A stretch of DNA of 64,000 bases, taken from the NCBI GenBank assembly GCA_032622095.1, contig CP136066.1:102009319-102073318 (forward strand), given 5' to 3'. Source of the stretch: Siphonodentalium dalli. Taxonomy: Eukaryota; Mollusca; Scaphopoda; Gadilida; Siphonodentaliidae. Numbering within the stretch: position 1 is the first letter of the stretch; each line of letters starts with the position of its first letter. This document shows, in pieces, positions 1-11,085 of the stretch. The notes under the pieces are model-generated. The model saw only the letters and a list, made by a program, of their open reading frames with translations, was not told where the DNA came from and searched no databases. The translations under genes and the position numbers were made by a program.

Positions 1-1384
1 AATAGAAAGCGAGCATTTGAAGTATAGTTTGCTGTTGGTTGGTAGTAGAATACTCACGCATCCATGGCGGTTGTTTCCTTTTACATTTTTACAGTATATC
101 TTGGTATTGTTTGGTCGCGAAATACTACTTGAGTGTGACATTCAATTATTGATTCGCTTGCTCGATTACGTCCGGTTTTATTAGCACCACAAATCCCGAT
201 ATTGGGTAAGAGAGCCCGCGACCAATTGGATGGTATTCATTGGCGTTGTTTGATAGCGAAATGTCGTCTAGTTGTAACTATCAGCGCACATTTAAATGTA
301 GGCTGTATAACATATTCAAGTTAGGAGTCATTAACTTCTCAAATATCATGCACAACAGAACGCCCGGGCCAAAATGGGGACCCATGGTCGGACATGCTCG
401 ACAATCAGCTAACTAAGTGCGCGGTGAAAACAGTTAGCTAACTGAATACCCATTGCAAATATACTGTGGAGTACGTTCCAGCCGTACCGCAAGAAAAACT
501 GATCCACTCCAATAATTGCAGCTGTTTCTGCGGTCTGAAATGACATGCCATTGCGCATATATTGTTCCCTTTTCACACAATGCTAAATGACCCAAATATC
601 AATCTGGAACCACTCCATAGGGACTCCCTTGTCCGAGCAACTGCATGGTTCCCTGACGCAGGAATATCATGTGATAAGGTCAAAACTTCTTTAGCATACT
701 TTGCAGGAGTTGCGCCTACTTGAGTTAACACCCTACCCATTTTGTGTCAAATATTATCTTTAAAAAGAAACCTACTCCTGTTTATGCACATATATTTGGT
801 AGCCAAACTACACGTAAACAGCTTCCTGTCTCTAACCAAAAAATACCGGAGCAATATCAGCATCTTTAAGTAAAACCTCGGCCAGTTCCTCAAGACTACA
901 AACATGTCGGCCGATCAGTCTGATTAACTGTTCTTACCCTCAAATCAGGTAACATGTCCAGGGTGTATATACGATTCAACTGGGAATGCGTCCATCCGGC
1001 AAATGGACCAAGAGAATGCCGGTTGATTATCCAACAATTCACCCTGTTTCCAGACTAACAACGATTCTCCACGGATCCTTTGCTCCCGTGTCTGTCTCTC
1101 TCAGTTTCTTCATCGCCTGAATCAAACGTAATGATGCCTTTAGTTAAAGGAATGACATCATCAACGTTACTTCAAATTTGACCTAGCTTTGGTTAACTCT
1201 AGTGCAAGTATCTACACCAACCACAAGGCAGACCGTTTGTGTCACATCCGGGGGAAATATTCTTGACACATTTTACTCACATGTATTCGTGAGAGTCTAT
1301 CAGCATTTACATCTCTATACCCTGAACATATCTCTAATATTCAGGTCATGAATTACAATATTTATGACTCTACACCACGTAAAC
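1..1384. other. No intact gene; possible Ty3/gypsy downstream relics
   Basis: No open frame here reads as a known protein. Because the neighbouring stretch (1385-1905) is a minus-strand Ty3/gypsy reverse transcriptase relic, this interval is where the RNase H and integrase part of that element would lie. A minus-strand DADIAPV-like stretch near 850 is compatible with this but too degraded to call. Confidence 0.3.
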
Positions 1385-1905
1385 GTCGACCCAAATAATC
1401 CGAATGTCATTTTAAGATATTCGAAGACCCCGCATTTTGTAATGAACGCTGTCTTTGAACCGAAACCTGGTGATACGCTGCTTGACATTATGCTTTACCA
1501 AACTATGAATTTCCAGCCAACATATCTTGACAATCATCGATTCTAAGTAACGGATAAACCTGTTCCCTATTAACAGCCTTAATCGACACACAACTGCATT
1601 GCAGAGTCGCGCCTTTTGACTAGAACCGGAACCAACGCCCATTAATAAATAGATGGCTGAATGACCTTGGCCTCCAGTAATGTCTTCAAATCTGCTTCAT
1701 CTTGGTCAACAAAACAAACTGGAGTGCGTCTCATTGGTTACTTAATGGGGCGAATACCTTCAATTAGAAGAATGCCATGCTCTATAGCTATCTCTTCAAA
1801 ATTACCCTAGTCAAACTCAGCCTTAGCAAACACATCTTGATACTTAAGTAACAAATGTGCGAAACATAAAGACACTTCTTTGGGTGTATTTGAGAAGAGC
1901 ATTCA
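1385..1905 (-). pseudogene. Ty3/gypsy retrotransposon reverse transcriptase relic
   Basis: Reading the minus strand with frame changes gives the order of blocks expected at the start of a Ty3/gypsy polymerase domain. These are LLLKYQDVFAKAEFD near 1815-1862, RRTPVCFVDQDEADLK and LLEAKVIQPS near 1650-1735, a degraded PVLVKRRD...CVD block near 1590-1630, and KTAFI-like then FEYLKMTFGLFG near 1390-1455. In the family, this region lies between protease and the catalytic YxDD palm motif and binds template and primer. Several stop codons and frameshifts interrupt it, and the YxDD block is not seen, so it is a dead fragment. No LTR pair was found. The assignment rests on motif order recognised by eye. 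Confidence 0.6.
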
Positions 1906-3815
1906 TATAACTCTTGGATATGTTCAGGAAGCACTGGTACTTAACTCATATTCATACCCAGACAATCCGAGATAACCTCTATTGTTTAATCATTGCATTC
2001 CAACATGCTAACCTGAACAGAATCATTTTTCTCTCATATATGTCCTTGGATACATGTAACTGTGGCAGGTGAATGTCAGTCAGTGTCAACTACTCAAATA
2101 ACCTGTTAATAAATTTTCAGAAAACCTGACGTGCGTGTCTTTATTTACACGATTCACTGTTTCTCGAGGAGCAGTTTCTTTGGAATCTCCGTAACGCGAC
2201 AGGAAAAGCACTGAGGTTTGGATTGAAGTAAGGGTGACCTTGACATTGGAGCTGTCCTAAATCCTTTATTTGTGGGTTGAGGTTTTTTCCCTTAATTTTT
2301 CATTACCAGGTGCCAATTTAGATAATTGATTAGCTATATTTTCCATTTTCTTGTGTAAACTCTCTTTACATAATGATATATCACCAGCATTACTATATCT
2401 AGGATACGCTCCATGTGTTATGTTAGTGATACATTGTGAAGTGATATGCCTTGATGTAACACAAACGCTCTAATTGTCAATTGTTTGTTTTACCGGAATA
2501 ACAAGTCTATATTGAATAACATTTCTGTGTTCACTTTGAACTCATTTGAACGTAAACAAAAAGCTGGTCACAGGGTACACACAACACTAACAATTATATA
2601 CTTTATTATAATCAGATACTACATGTATGCGATACGCATACAAAAACTATCAACCACGATATTTTCCAGATAACCTGTGTTGGTGGACAAACTGTCTACC
2701 AATAACAACGACTGGTGTTTCCAGGTGTGATGCCGAATTGACGATAGGATATGCCGATTCACACTTGTTTATGAATTCAGAAACATAATCATTGTCAACA
2801 AAACTAAACATAGGCATGGATTTTATAAGCACACACGAACTTATTCACAGTGGCCGTCACCTCATTGTACAACTGTATCATTCTCGATAATGAGTTATTT
2901 TCTGTTCATTAATAATGTACTCCGCTGTATGTGAAGGACCTAGCTCGAAATTTCACGATTTAAGTGACTTTGTGAGCGATTTTTCTTTGCGTTGTTTACA
3001 ATTATGGAATTTCTCCTGAACAATTAATTCAATGTTTATAGCGATATCGTCGCACAAATGTCACAGAAAGGCATGCTATTTCGAGTTGGGACCTTCATTA
3101 ACAGCGAAGTACATTATTAAGGAACAAATAATAACCTGAGATATATTCAGCGATATTTTGCGTGTTAGTCAGAGTAGAGATTCATGGCATGGTCTAACAA
3201 GTATGTAAAACAACTATCCTCAACAAATACATGAACAAATAAATTGACTTATTCTTAATTCCATTAGTAATAACTCTCAAATAATGAAATCGCAAAATTG
3301 GATGCATGTACCTTATACTAGTATTTGATGTGCACCTATATCAGCTTCTGATGGGTTACTGTATTTGTCTACTACATCGATGCATTAGAATTTCCATATA
3401 GCAGTATGGAATTTGACCACCGAGGTAGACCTAGCATACTCTCATCACACACTGACCTGGAAACTTCAATGCAGGTATATGGTAGACAAATGCCTTTCAG
3501 CCAGGATTTGAAAACAAATCGTCATACCTGCCTGTATTAACAACTTTTTAAATTAAAACAGCTTCTGAAATATGTTGAACTGTTATTTGAACTGAAGGAG
3601 ATAATTCCCCAGTCATTTGACTGAAATCAGTAGGTTTTTTTGCGGTATAGACCAATACTAGTGAAATTTGGAGGGGGGGGGTAAACATTATTTATTTTGT
3701 AGGTTTGAGGGTGGTGGGTCCCAAAAAATGCCAGATGAAAAAAACAGCATATTTTCATGTGAATATTTTACCCCTCCCCCATTTCAACACGCGAATAATT
3801 TTTTGGAGAACTATC
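1906..3815. other. AT-rich sequence with no recognisable gene
   Basis: Only short frames broken by stops were seen, none with recognisable protein similarity. The stretch has a G-rich run at about 3669-3682 and a C-rich run near 3770-3780 shortly before the LINE relic that follows. Nothing else could be supported. Confidence 0.4.
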
Positions 3816-3819
3816 AATA

Positions 3820-4179
3820 ATGAGTGAATACGAGAACAATGTTGATCTATTTCTTCGTGTCCTTCTTAATGCATGGTCATGTTTTCACAAACTTTTACAA
3901 TTTTGCACGTTTACCCACGTCAGTACATTGGGCCCCTTTAACCATTTGATTTATATTAATGCTATAACAGAAAATATACGGTATAACATTCGTCTATTTG
4001 CTGATGATACCTCTCTATTTCTCACTATCAAAGACCCCACTATGGCCGCAAAATTAATCAATGATGACATCGAATCTCTCATGTGTTGGGCATCAGAATG
4101 GCTTGTAAAATTCAATCCCCTGAAAACGGAAGCTCTCTTAATCTCCAGGAAAGAACACCAGTATATCACCCACATCTAA
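3820..4179 (+). pseudogene. LINE reverse transcriptase fragment (palm, FADD)
   Basis: From about residue 35 the frame reads as the palm domain of a CR1-like non-LTR retrotransposon reverse transcriptase. It contains LGPFNHLIYIN (motif B to C spacer), RLFADDTSLF with the catalytic FADD, and CWASEWLVKFNPLKTEALLIS (the WL..N..KTe..lis block). The next block expected, H(L)GLTFD..GSW, is absent here and resumes at 7445 on the same strand, so the gene has been split by the insertion at about 4217-7440. The first ~35 residues have no RT character, so the fragment is also truncated at its 5' side. It is not functional. Confidence 0.8.
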
Positions 4180-4231
4180 CCATGGGAGCCGCGACAGTTG
4201 TCGATGTTGACAGCCATACACTGCAAATAAT

Positions 4232-4830
4232 GTGGGGAACCAGATAAGCTTAGTTGGTTCTACAAACTGTCCCACTGACGGAACCAACAGAGTTGGTTCT
4301 TCACAGACGAAGAACCAATTGGTTCTTTACCCATTTGTTGAAGAACCAAACAAAGAACCAATTGGTTCTTGGTTGACGAAGAACCAAATGGTTGACGAAG
4401 AACCAAATAAGAAATATTTTTTGACATCATTGAAGAACCAAAATTGATACAAAGAACCAAAATTTTGGTTCTACAACTGTGTTACAATTACTACAATTGC
4501 CAAACTGTCCCAGTGGCGGAACCAACTAAGCTATTTGGTTCTTCTCAAGAACCAGTTGGTTCTACATACATTTTCTTGGTTCTTCACGAAGAACCAAATA
4601 ATTTTGATCAATTGTCTTGGTTCTTCGCGCGAAGAACCTAATTATCCGGGGCAATTCCAAGAACCAAAAAAGCCCGCTTTGGTTCTCGCGAAGAACCCGC
4701 CTGGTTCATCGGGAAGAACCAGATGGGCTTCTCATACAGAACCAAATCGGATCATAACGAAGAACCGATTTTTTTTCTTCGCGAAGAACCAGATCGGTTT
4801 TCCGTCAAGAACCGATTTCCTTTTTCGTAA
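4232..4830. repeat. GGTTCTT/AAGAACC palindromic subterminal repeat cluster
   Basis: More than 30 copies of the 7-mer GGTTCTT or its complement AAGAACC are packed into about 600 bases. They often form hairpins such as GGTTCTTCGCGAAGAACC or GAACCAATTGGTTCTT. Spacing and linker sequence vary, so this is not a simple tandem satellite. The same motif recurs sparsely at the other end of the insertion (about 7335-7415). Confidence 0.9.
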
Positions 4831-5252
4831 GGGACAAATGCAAATTAATGCATATCTAAAATTTTCCCTACTCTATAGATAGGAAACAATTCGGAAACCA
4901 AACGAGTCGATCATTTTATGGTACCGATGTGCAATGTCATAAACGTAGAGGTGCAGGAAACCGATCTTTCTCGAACTGTTCAAATAATGGTGTGAAATAT
5001 CGATTGCAAAACCGATAACAGAAGTATGCCAATAAATATATAATAAATATGATTAAATTCCACACAAATTGTTTACTTCTTTTTGGTATAAATAAAATTG
5101 TTGTCAAAAATATATCTAGAAAGATATTTGAAGAAAAAAACCATGACAAAAATTACCTACAATCACTGCTGTTTTTGGTTCTTTGGAATTGAAAAACACG
5201 AGGTACGTCTGAAGAACTAAAATTGGACAAAAGTAATTTTCACAACTAAACT

Positions 5253-5308
5253 TCAATCATCATCATCATCTTCACCGTCATCGTCGTCATCGTCGCCATC
5301 ATCTGCAC

Positions 5309-5342
<34 letters not shown>

Positions 5343-5597
5343 GTCATAGTCGTAGTCATCATTATCGTCATCATCACCATCATCATCGCTGTCGTCGTCG
5401 TAGTCATCAACATTGTCATTATCATCAGCATCGCTGCCGTCGTTGTTATAATCATCAGTCGTCATCACCATCGCTGTCGTCGTAGTCATTATCATCGATG
5501 TCCTTGTAGTCATCATATTCGCGTCGCAGTCACCATCATCTTTATCGTCGTCGTAGTCATCATCATCATCTTTATCGTCGTAGTCATCATCATACAA
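5253..5597. repeat. (TCA)n/(TCG)n trinucleotide repeat, left block
   Basis: A degenerate trinucleotide array of TCA, TCG and TCT units runs through this block. Long frames through it, such as aspartate-rich ones on the minus strand, are artefacts of the repeat and not genes. Confidence 0.95.
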
Positions 5598-6200
5598 CTT
5601 AGAAACCTCGTTTAAATCAACTCGCCCTAGATCAAAATTTAAACATGAATTATATGATGAATTTATTGATAGTTATTTAGACACTGTTAAATTTAAAAAC
5701 CTTCACTGCTTTGACTGCTACACATTTATGTATGAATAGTCCATATTACCCCTTACTCCTGGAATTTTTTTCAAGAAATTTATTACTTTTAGTCTAATTG
5801 AATTGAATCTATGACAAGAAGACCCTGATCACCGCAAATATAAAATAATATCTATCTCATCAGTCATTTTCAGTCGTCTCTCTGGTCATCCATAATATCT
5901 ATAATTTATAAATTAAAATTATGATAAATATTTTCATTTGGATGACTATAGTTAGAATTATAACTGAAGAAATGTATTTTAGTCTGATATGATAAATAGC
6001 CTGGCAGGCCAAATAAAAAATACCATATTGTCCTGGGGTAGCTCAGAGTCGGAATACGTTTACTCTATGGGATGTGTAGGAAGACGACCAGTTGGTCATA
6101 CCACCTCCCTGTGATATATACCATATTTTATTGATTTTGTACACTTTATTGTTATGTTGGTTATATATTACTAAATAAATTATTATCTATCTATCTATCA
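5591..6200 (+). mobile_element. 5'-truncated LINE 3' end with (TATC)n tail
   Basis: The sequence between two trinucleotide blocks begins with an open frame of about 50 codons ending in a stop at about 5740. It continues into a region with the polypurine GGGGTAGC box near 6036 and AATAAATTATTATC, and ends in TCTATCTATCTATC. Similar 3' untranslated regions and short tandem tails occur at about 12393-12520 and 43720-43839. It is read as a truncated LINE insertion within the (TCA)n array. The protein piece itself was not recognised. Confidence 0.5.
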
Positions 6201-7290
6201 TAATCGCTGTCGTAGAAGTCATCATCATCGTCGCTGTCGTCATCGTTGTAATAACCATCGTCGCTGTCGTCGTGCCATCATCATCGCTGCCATTGTCGTC
6301 GTCATCATCATCATCATCATCATCGACGTCGTCGTCGTCATCATCATCGTCGACGTCGTCGTCGTCATCATTATCATCGCTGTCGTCGTCATCATCATCA
6401 TCATCATTGCTGTCATCGTCAAAGTAATAAATAGAATATGTTGTTGACGATAACGACGAAAACAAGGACGGCTTTAATGCGCGCAGATGGTGAAGATTAT
6501 AGCGATGATGGTGACGACGACAACAACTATATATCCGACTACTTCGACGGTGATCGTAATTGACACAGATGGCGTCGATGAAGTCGACGATAATGATGAT
6601 GATAATGATGACGATGTCGACATCGATGGCTATTATGATGATGTTGACCATGTTGCTACACGACGACCGTGATGATGGTAATAATTAGGATGATGCTGGC
6701 ATGCTGCCAATAGCGGAGATGATTATGATGACAACGACGATGATGACTAAGATGACGACGATGATTATGACGACAACGACGACAGCGATAATGATGATAT
6801 CGAACAGCGAGTATGATGACTACGACGACAACATCGATGATGAAATGATGATGATGATGACTACGACGACAACCTCGATGATTATGATGATGACTAGGAC
6901 GACAGCGATGATGATGGTGAATTCGACAATTACAGCACTGATGACGACTACGACCGTACGACGACAGCGATGACTGCGACAACAGCGATGATGTTAATGA
7001 CTACGACGACGACAGCGATGATGAAAACGGCTATTATGATAACTACGACAACAGCGATGATGGTCATGACGACGAAGACGACAGGACAGCGATGATGATA
7101 ATGACTACGACGAGATGACGACGGTGACTAAGACGAAGATATAGATGGTGATGGTGATGATGATAATGGTGATGACTACGATGACGACAGTGATGATGAC
7201 GACGGCGTTGACGATGACGATTGCGATGGCGATGAAGATTCTTACGATGACGACGATGATAATGACGACGAAAACGACGACGATGATTGA
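6200..7290. repeat. Inverted trinucleotide arrays: (TCA)n then (GAT/GAC)n
   Basis: Positions 6200-6425 are TCA/TCG units; from about 6485 to 7290 the units flip to GAT/GAC on the + strand. The array is therefore the right-hand mirror of the block at 5253-5597 and forms the inner part of an inverted-repeat structure. Poly-Asp frames on either strand are repeat artefacts. Confidence 0.9.
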
Positions 7291-7442
7291 AGTTTAGTTG
7301 TAATAATCCGTCTGTCCATTTTGGTTTTACAATTCTCAAGAACCAAAACAGCAGTAATTGTAGGTAATTTTGGTTGAAATACGAAGAACCAACTACTAGT
7401 TCTTCAGCTTGGTTCCTGGGCCTCTTTTCTAACAGTGTAAGC

Positions 7443-8705
7443 ATATGGGACTTACTTTCGACAACATGGGATCATGGGGCATCCACATCAGATCTATGCT
7501 TGATAAAGCATGGAGTCGAGTAAATTTAATACGTAGACATATATGCTGGCTATGCAGAGTAACGCTTGAAAAAATACTTTGCACATTTATCCGACCAATA
7601 CTGGAATATGCCTCCCCTGTGTGGATAACTGCCGTGATTATCTTAGTGATGACATTGAAAAGAACGAAATGGCTCGAATAGTAGCAGGTAAAATTACCAT
7701 CAGTGCATGCGAGTAATGGGCGTCTTTAATCAGAAACTGGCTGGGAACTCCTCTCCCCACGACGTAGAAAACACAAGCTATGCCAATTGTTTTTTAAAGG
7801 ATACGTGGAACAGCTCCATCAATTTTAAGAAACTATGTACGACCAATTCAGGCAAACAATTTCAGATATAACTTCAGATTTGAACGCATAAGACCCCCCC
7901 CCCCCCCCCGCCGAATATTAACTATGACTGGTATATGGATTCTGTCTTATCAGCTGCACTTACTGAATGGAACAAACTGCCGGAAACTGCAAAGAGCAGC
8001 AGTACAATCGAAGATTTCAAAAAGGAACTCAACAGTGACAATATACGTCCACCTGCCTATTTTTTTATCATAGTAAATGCCGTAAATCTCATATCCTTCA
8101 TACCGGTTTAAGACTGAACTACAGTCACCTGAGTTGTGACCTGACAAATAAGCATGTACAAAATTCCGCCTTCTGTTTATGTGGGGAACTTGAGACAACT
8201 TACCACTATATATCTCATTGGGTGTACATTTTAGCAAGTTCCTATTTGATCATATATGACTCCCTACCCAACGTTGTCCTATCTGAGAATACTCTATTGC
8301 GGGGATCAAGGGAGCTTAGCCTTCGCGAAAACAAAAAAATATTTAATGCAGTACAGACATATATCATGAGAACAAAAAGATTCCCATAATTTTATCACTT
8401 GTACGAGTAACGAATTACTTTGGATTCCGGTCGCGTTCTGCGGCAGCATGATATTCACCACTATATATATGTAGTACTAAATGCCTCCCAATAACGATTA
8501 TTTTGTATGTTATTTACTTGTTATTATCCCCTATATACGTGAAATGATTCAAAACGAAGGATTCTGCGATATTCACTATGAACACCCTTGAAATAGGAAT
8601 TGTCCTGTTTAGGGTTAGTGCTGTTGAATATGTTCTTGTTCTCACAATAGATATTTTGTCCACGACATAATGTATTTACTTGGATGAGAGAATAAAGCAT
8701 TACCT
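7443..8705 (+). pseudogene. LINE reverse transcriptase C-terminal part and 3' UTR
   Basis: This continues the LINE fragment ending at 4179. MGLTFDNMGSW at 7445 is the block that normally follows the palm, then FIRPILEYASPVW near 7585-7625. Frameshifts and stops follow, with LTEWNKLPE near 7950, GLRLNYSHLSCDLTNKHV near 8105-8155, CLCGELETTYHYISHW near 8175-8220 and VQTYIMRTKRFP near 8350-8388, the usual CR1-like C-terminus. The 3' UTR ends near 8705 at AATAAAGCATTACCTG, which matches the end of the minus-strand LINE fragment at 15492. A run of about 18 C lies at 7888-7909. The copy is dead. Confidence 0.8.
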
Positions 8706-8949
8706 GCTTAGCGAAACAAAAAACATATTTTGATTATGAACACTCGTAGCTGTGTGTGTTTGTTTAATTACTTTTTGACGGATGCAACCAGTTAACAGCC
8801 ACTGTGATTGACCCCCTCTCATGGCACCTGACGCATGGAGATTACTATAGACGAACATAATTTTTATCAGGCAACAACCCAATTATTGAAAACTCCCCAC
8901 CACTGTCATCATCTCACAATTCATCTGCCTCTCTTGTCTTCTAGTCCCC

Positions 8950-8952
<3 letters not shown>

Positions 8953-9033
<81 letters not shown>
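8953..9033. repeat. (CT)n dinucleotide microsatellite
   Basis: About 40 uninterrupted CT units. The overlapping Ser/Leu-rich frame is an artefact of the repeat. Confidence 0.98.
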
Positions 9034-9036
<3 letters not shown>

Positions 9037-10427
9037 TCTCTGCCTCCTGCTATCCCTAACACTGTTCTCCCTTTTTTCCATCCCTAGCTCAAATTCAGTT
9101 TTATATCTCCATTTCCCCTAAAACCATTATTATCAACCCTTCCCGTCTGACCTATACCCCTCACTCACTTATTGGGGACGGGACGTGTAGCCAAAGAGGG
9201 GAATACTTCATATAAGCACTCGGGTTTGTTGTCCGATCTTCGTTTCCATACACTAACTCTTCTATTTTAAATATATATGTGTCATCTATATATCATGTTA
9301 TTTGTTTGGATTTGGAAATTAAAAATATGTTTAGACTAAACATATTAAGTTGGTATTAAAGTGTTCGCCATATTTATTGGCGTATACCGTAATTTGAGCA
9401 CCGGAACCGGCTTTAACACGGCTCAATTTAGGGAAGAACCCGCCTACAAGTGTTTGTCTTCAAAGCATTGTGTTTGCAATTGAGGATTTTGAAAGTAATT
9501 GTAATTGCAGTTTATGGAATGGACCCACCCCTTTTTAAATTGTAACAGAACGAAGTTTCCCAGACTCTGTCCTATTATTAAGAAATTAATTTAAAGGGGC
9601 TCCGTATCCAATATACTATCAAATTATGATAGTTAAGTACAACGTACATCGACTTAAATGGGCAGAGAAAGGACACACGAATTTCAGCTCAGTGCCGGTG
9701 TCCTCTAGAGGGTATGCTGAGGAGTGAGCATGCACGTATACGTACCCAATATATTAATTAAATAAACAATTGAATGAATATTTACACTTATTATAGGCGC
9801 GTACGAATGCTGTCATAACATTGCTGCTATATATAATCAGATGCGCTGATCTCGGTATTCTACGACCAAGACCGCAAACTGACATAATTATGTTTTAGCA
9901 TTCTGATATTCCAAAGGTTAAACATATTGATCAATGCAATTGCAAACGACATTGGCTGTGTTCGAAATTTGTTATACGATCGACAATCATTCGCAATTGT
10001 CCGAGTCTAGAATACCATATATATTTAATCGCAAGCAGTCTCGTTAATAAATGATTAATCACCAAAAAAAGACGGATTGAATGGACTAACTCCATAAACA
10101 ATCGACGAAGATATACACAAACTGAAGATCGAAGATATATATTACAATAAAAACGGCTACTGGATTACATGTATATTACACGAATGTTTAAGATAGCGAG
10201 CAGGGGCGTTGCTATAGAGGTCTATGCTGGGGGTGTTCACATTGTCATTTCCAAATGCCCCCACCCCTCTTGAAGCAGACCGAAATTTTCAAGTCGAGAA
10301 ATTTCAATTTTACCACATTCCTTGTTGAAGTGTGGACATTTCCAACCCATCAGCCCACTCTAGTTTGACATTGTCAACTGATTGCAGTTTCGGTTCTAAA
10401 GGAACATATTCGAATTTCGATTGAGTT
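9034..10427. other. Upstream flank of the GPCR gene, no gene seen
   Basis: No coding stretch or recognisable repeat end was found. A promoter for the receptor gene might lie here or just before 10924, but no TATA-type element at a convincing distance was identified. Confidence 0.35.
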
Positions 10428-10512
10428 GAGCGATGGTCCAGTGGTTAGCGTGCTCGACTCATATATAATAACGTCATGGTGTGAAAACGTCGTGCGTTCG
10501 AAACCCGCTCTA
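10428..10512 (+). repeat. tRNA-derived SINE head or tRNA pseudogene
   Basis: TGGTCCAGTGGTTAGCG (about 10434-10450) is a good RNA polymerase III A box and GCGTTCGAAACCC (10494-10506) a good B box. The outer GAGCG (10428-10432) can pair with CGCTC near 10506-10510 like an acceptor stem. The spacing between the boxes is longer than in most tRNAs, the T stem pairs poorly and the anticodon arm is disrupted, so a functional tRNA gene is unlikely. A tRNA-derived SINE or tRNA pseudogene fits better. Confidence 0.5.
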
Positions 10513-10923
10513 TGCCAGTGAACATCAAACGCTGCGCTGGTTGCATTCAACAGTTGTCGTGTGTGGGGATAGCCCGTTAATCGAGTACCCAGTCAGGCGT
10601 CCGTGGGTATTGTCAGTAGATATGCTTATTATTGCAGTAGACGACAAACCCGGCCACCAGAAAACGAGTTAATGGAGTTACAGCAACAAAACCATAAAGA
10701 TTTCAACAAAATTTAATGTGCGTCATTTGTGATAACTGAAGGTATTATTGACCCCCAGATTCGGTGTGATTTTATCCCGAGAACCGAAGAAAAGAACAAT
10801 TTTGAAAACAAATATTGAAAACAAATATTACTGCTCGTTAAAACACCCCCCTCCCTTTATGTTCCAGAGCAAGTAGCTGCTATTATCGGCTCCGTCGTGA
10901 GGTCCTAGCTTTAGGTTGGCGAG

Positions 10924-11085
10924 ATGGACATCCCACATTTCAGATACAACGACAGCGTAATTGACGGGAGATATTTTTACGAGAATCTTCCTCTGACAGT
11001 TCCGTACCTGTTATTCCTGAGCATATCATGCGTTAGTGGAACACTCGGAAACCTGCTCGTTATAACCACCATCATCACAAACAAG
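10924..11085 (+). CDS. GPCR exon 1 (N-terminus and TM1)
   Basis: Encodes residues 1-54: a short extracellular N-terminus with one N-x-S sequon (NDS at 9-11) and TM1 ending with IITNK. The donor is AAG|GTAAG at 11086, phase 0. The reading frame runs past the donor for another 38 codons but loses all receptor character there. Confidence 0.85.

Larger units (their letters stand above)
4217..7442. mobile_element. Foldback/CACTA-like insertion splitting a LINE
   Basis: This block sits between two halves of one LINE reverse transcriptase. Its ends are imperfect inverted repeats: left TACACTGCAAATAATG; right, read in reverse complement, TTACACTGTTAGAAAAG. Both are followed inwards by GGAACC/AAGAACC motifs. 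A second inverted pair lies at about 5148-5265 and 7270-7385 (ACCTACAATCACTGCTG-like and AACTAAACTTCAATCATC), directly bordering trinucleotide repeats that run (TCA)n on the left and (TGA)n on the right. CACTG termini plus dense subterminal repeats recall EnSpm/CACTA elements, in which subterminal repeats bind the transposase. No transposase gene is visible, so it would be non-autonomous. The 3-bp duplication typical of CACTA elements was not found. Confidence 0.6.

Noticed and set aside
5253-7444. Aspartate-, histidine- or arginine-rich frames of up to 154 codons
   Set aside because: They run through TCA/TGA trinucleotide arrays and are open only because of the repeat.
10428-10512. A functional tRNA gene
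   Set aside because: A and B boxes are good but spacing, T stem and anticodon arm do not fold properly; a SINE head is likelier.
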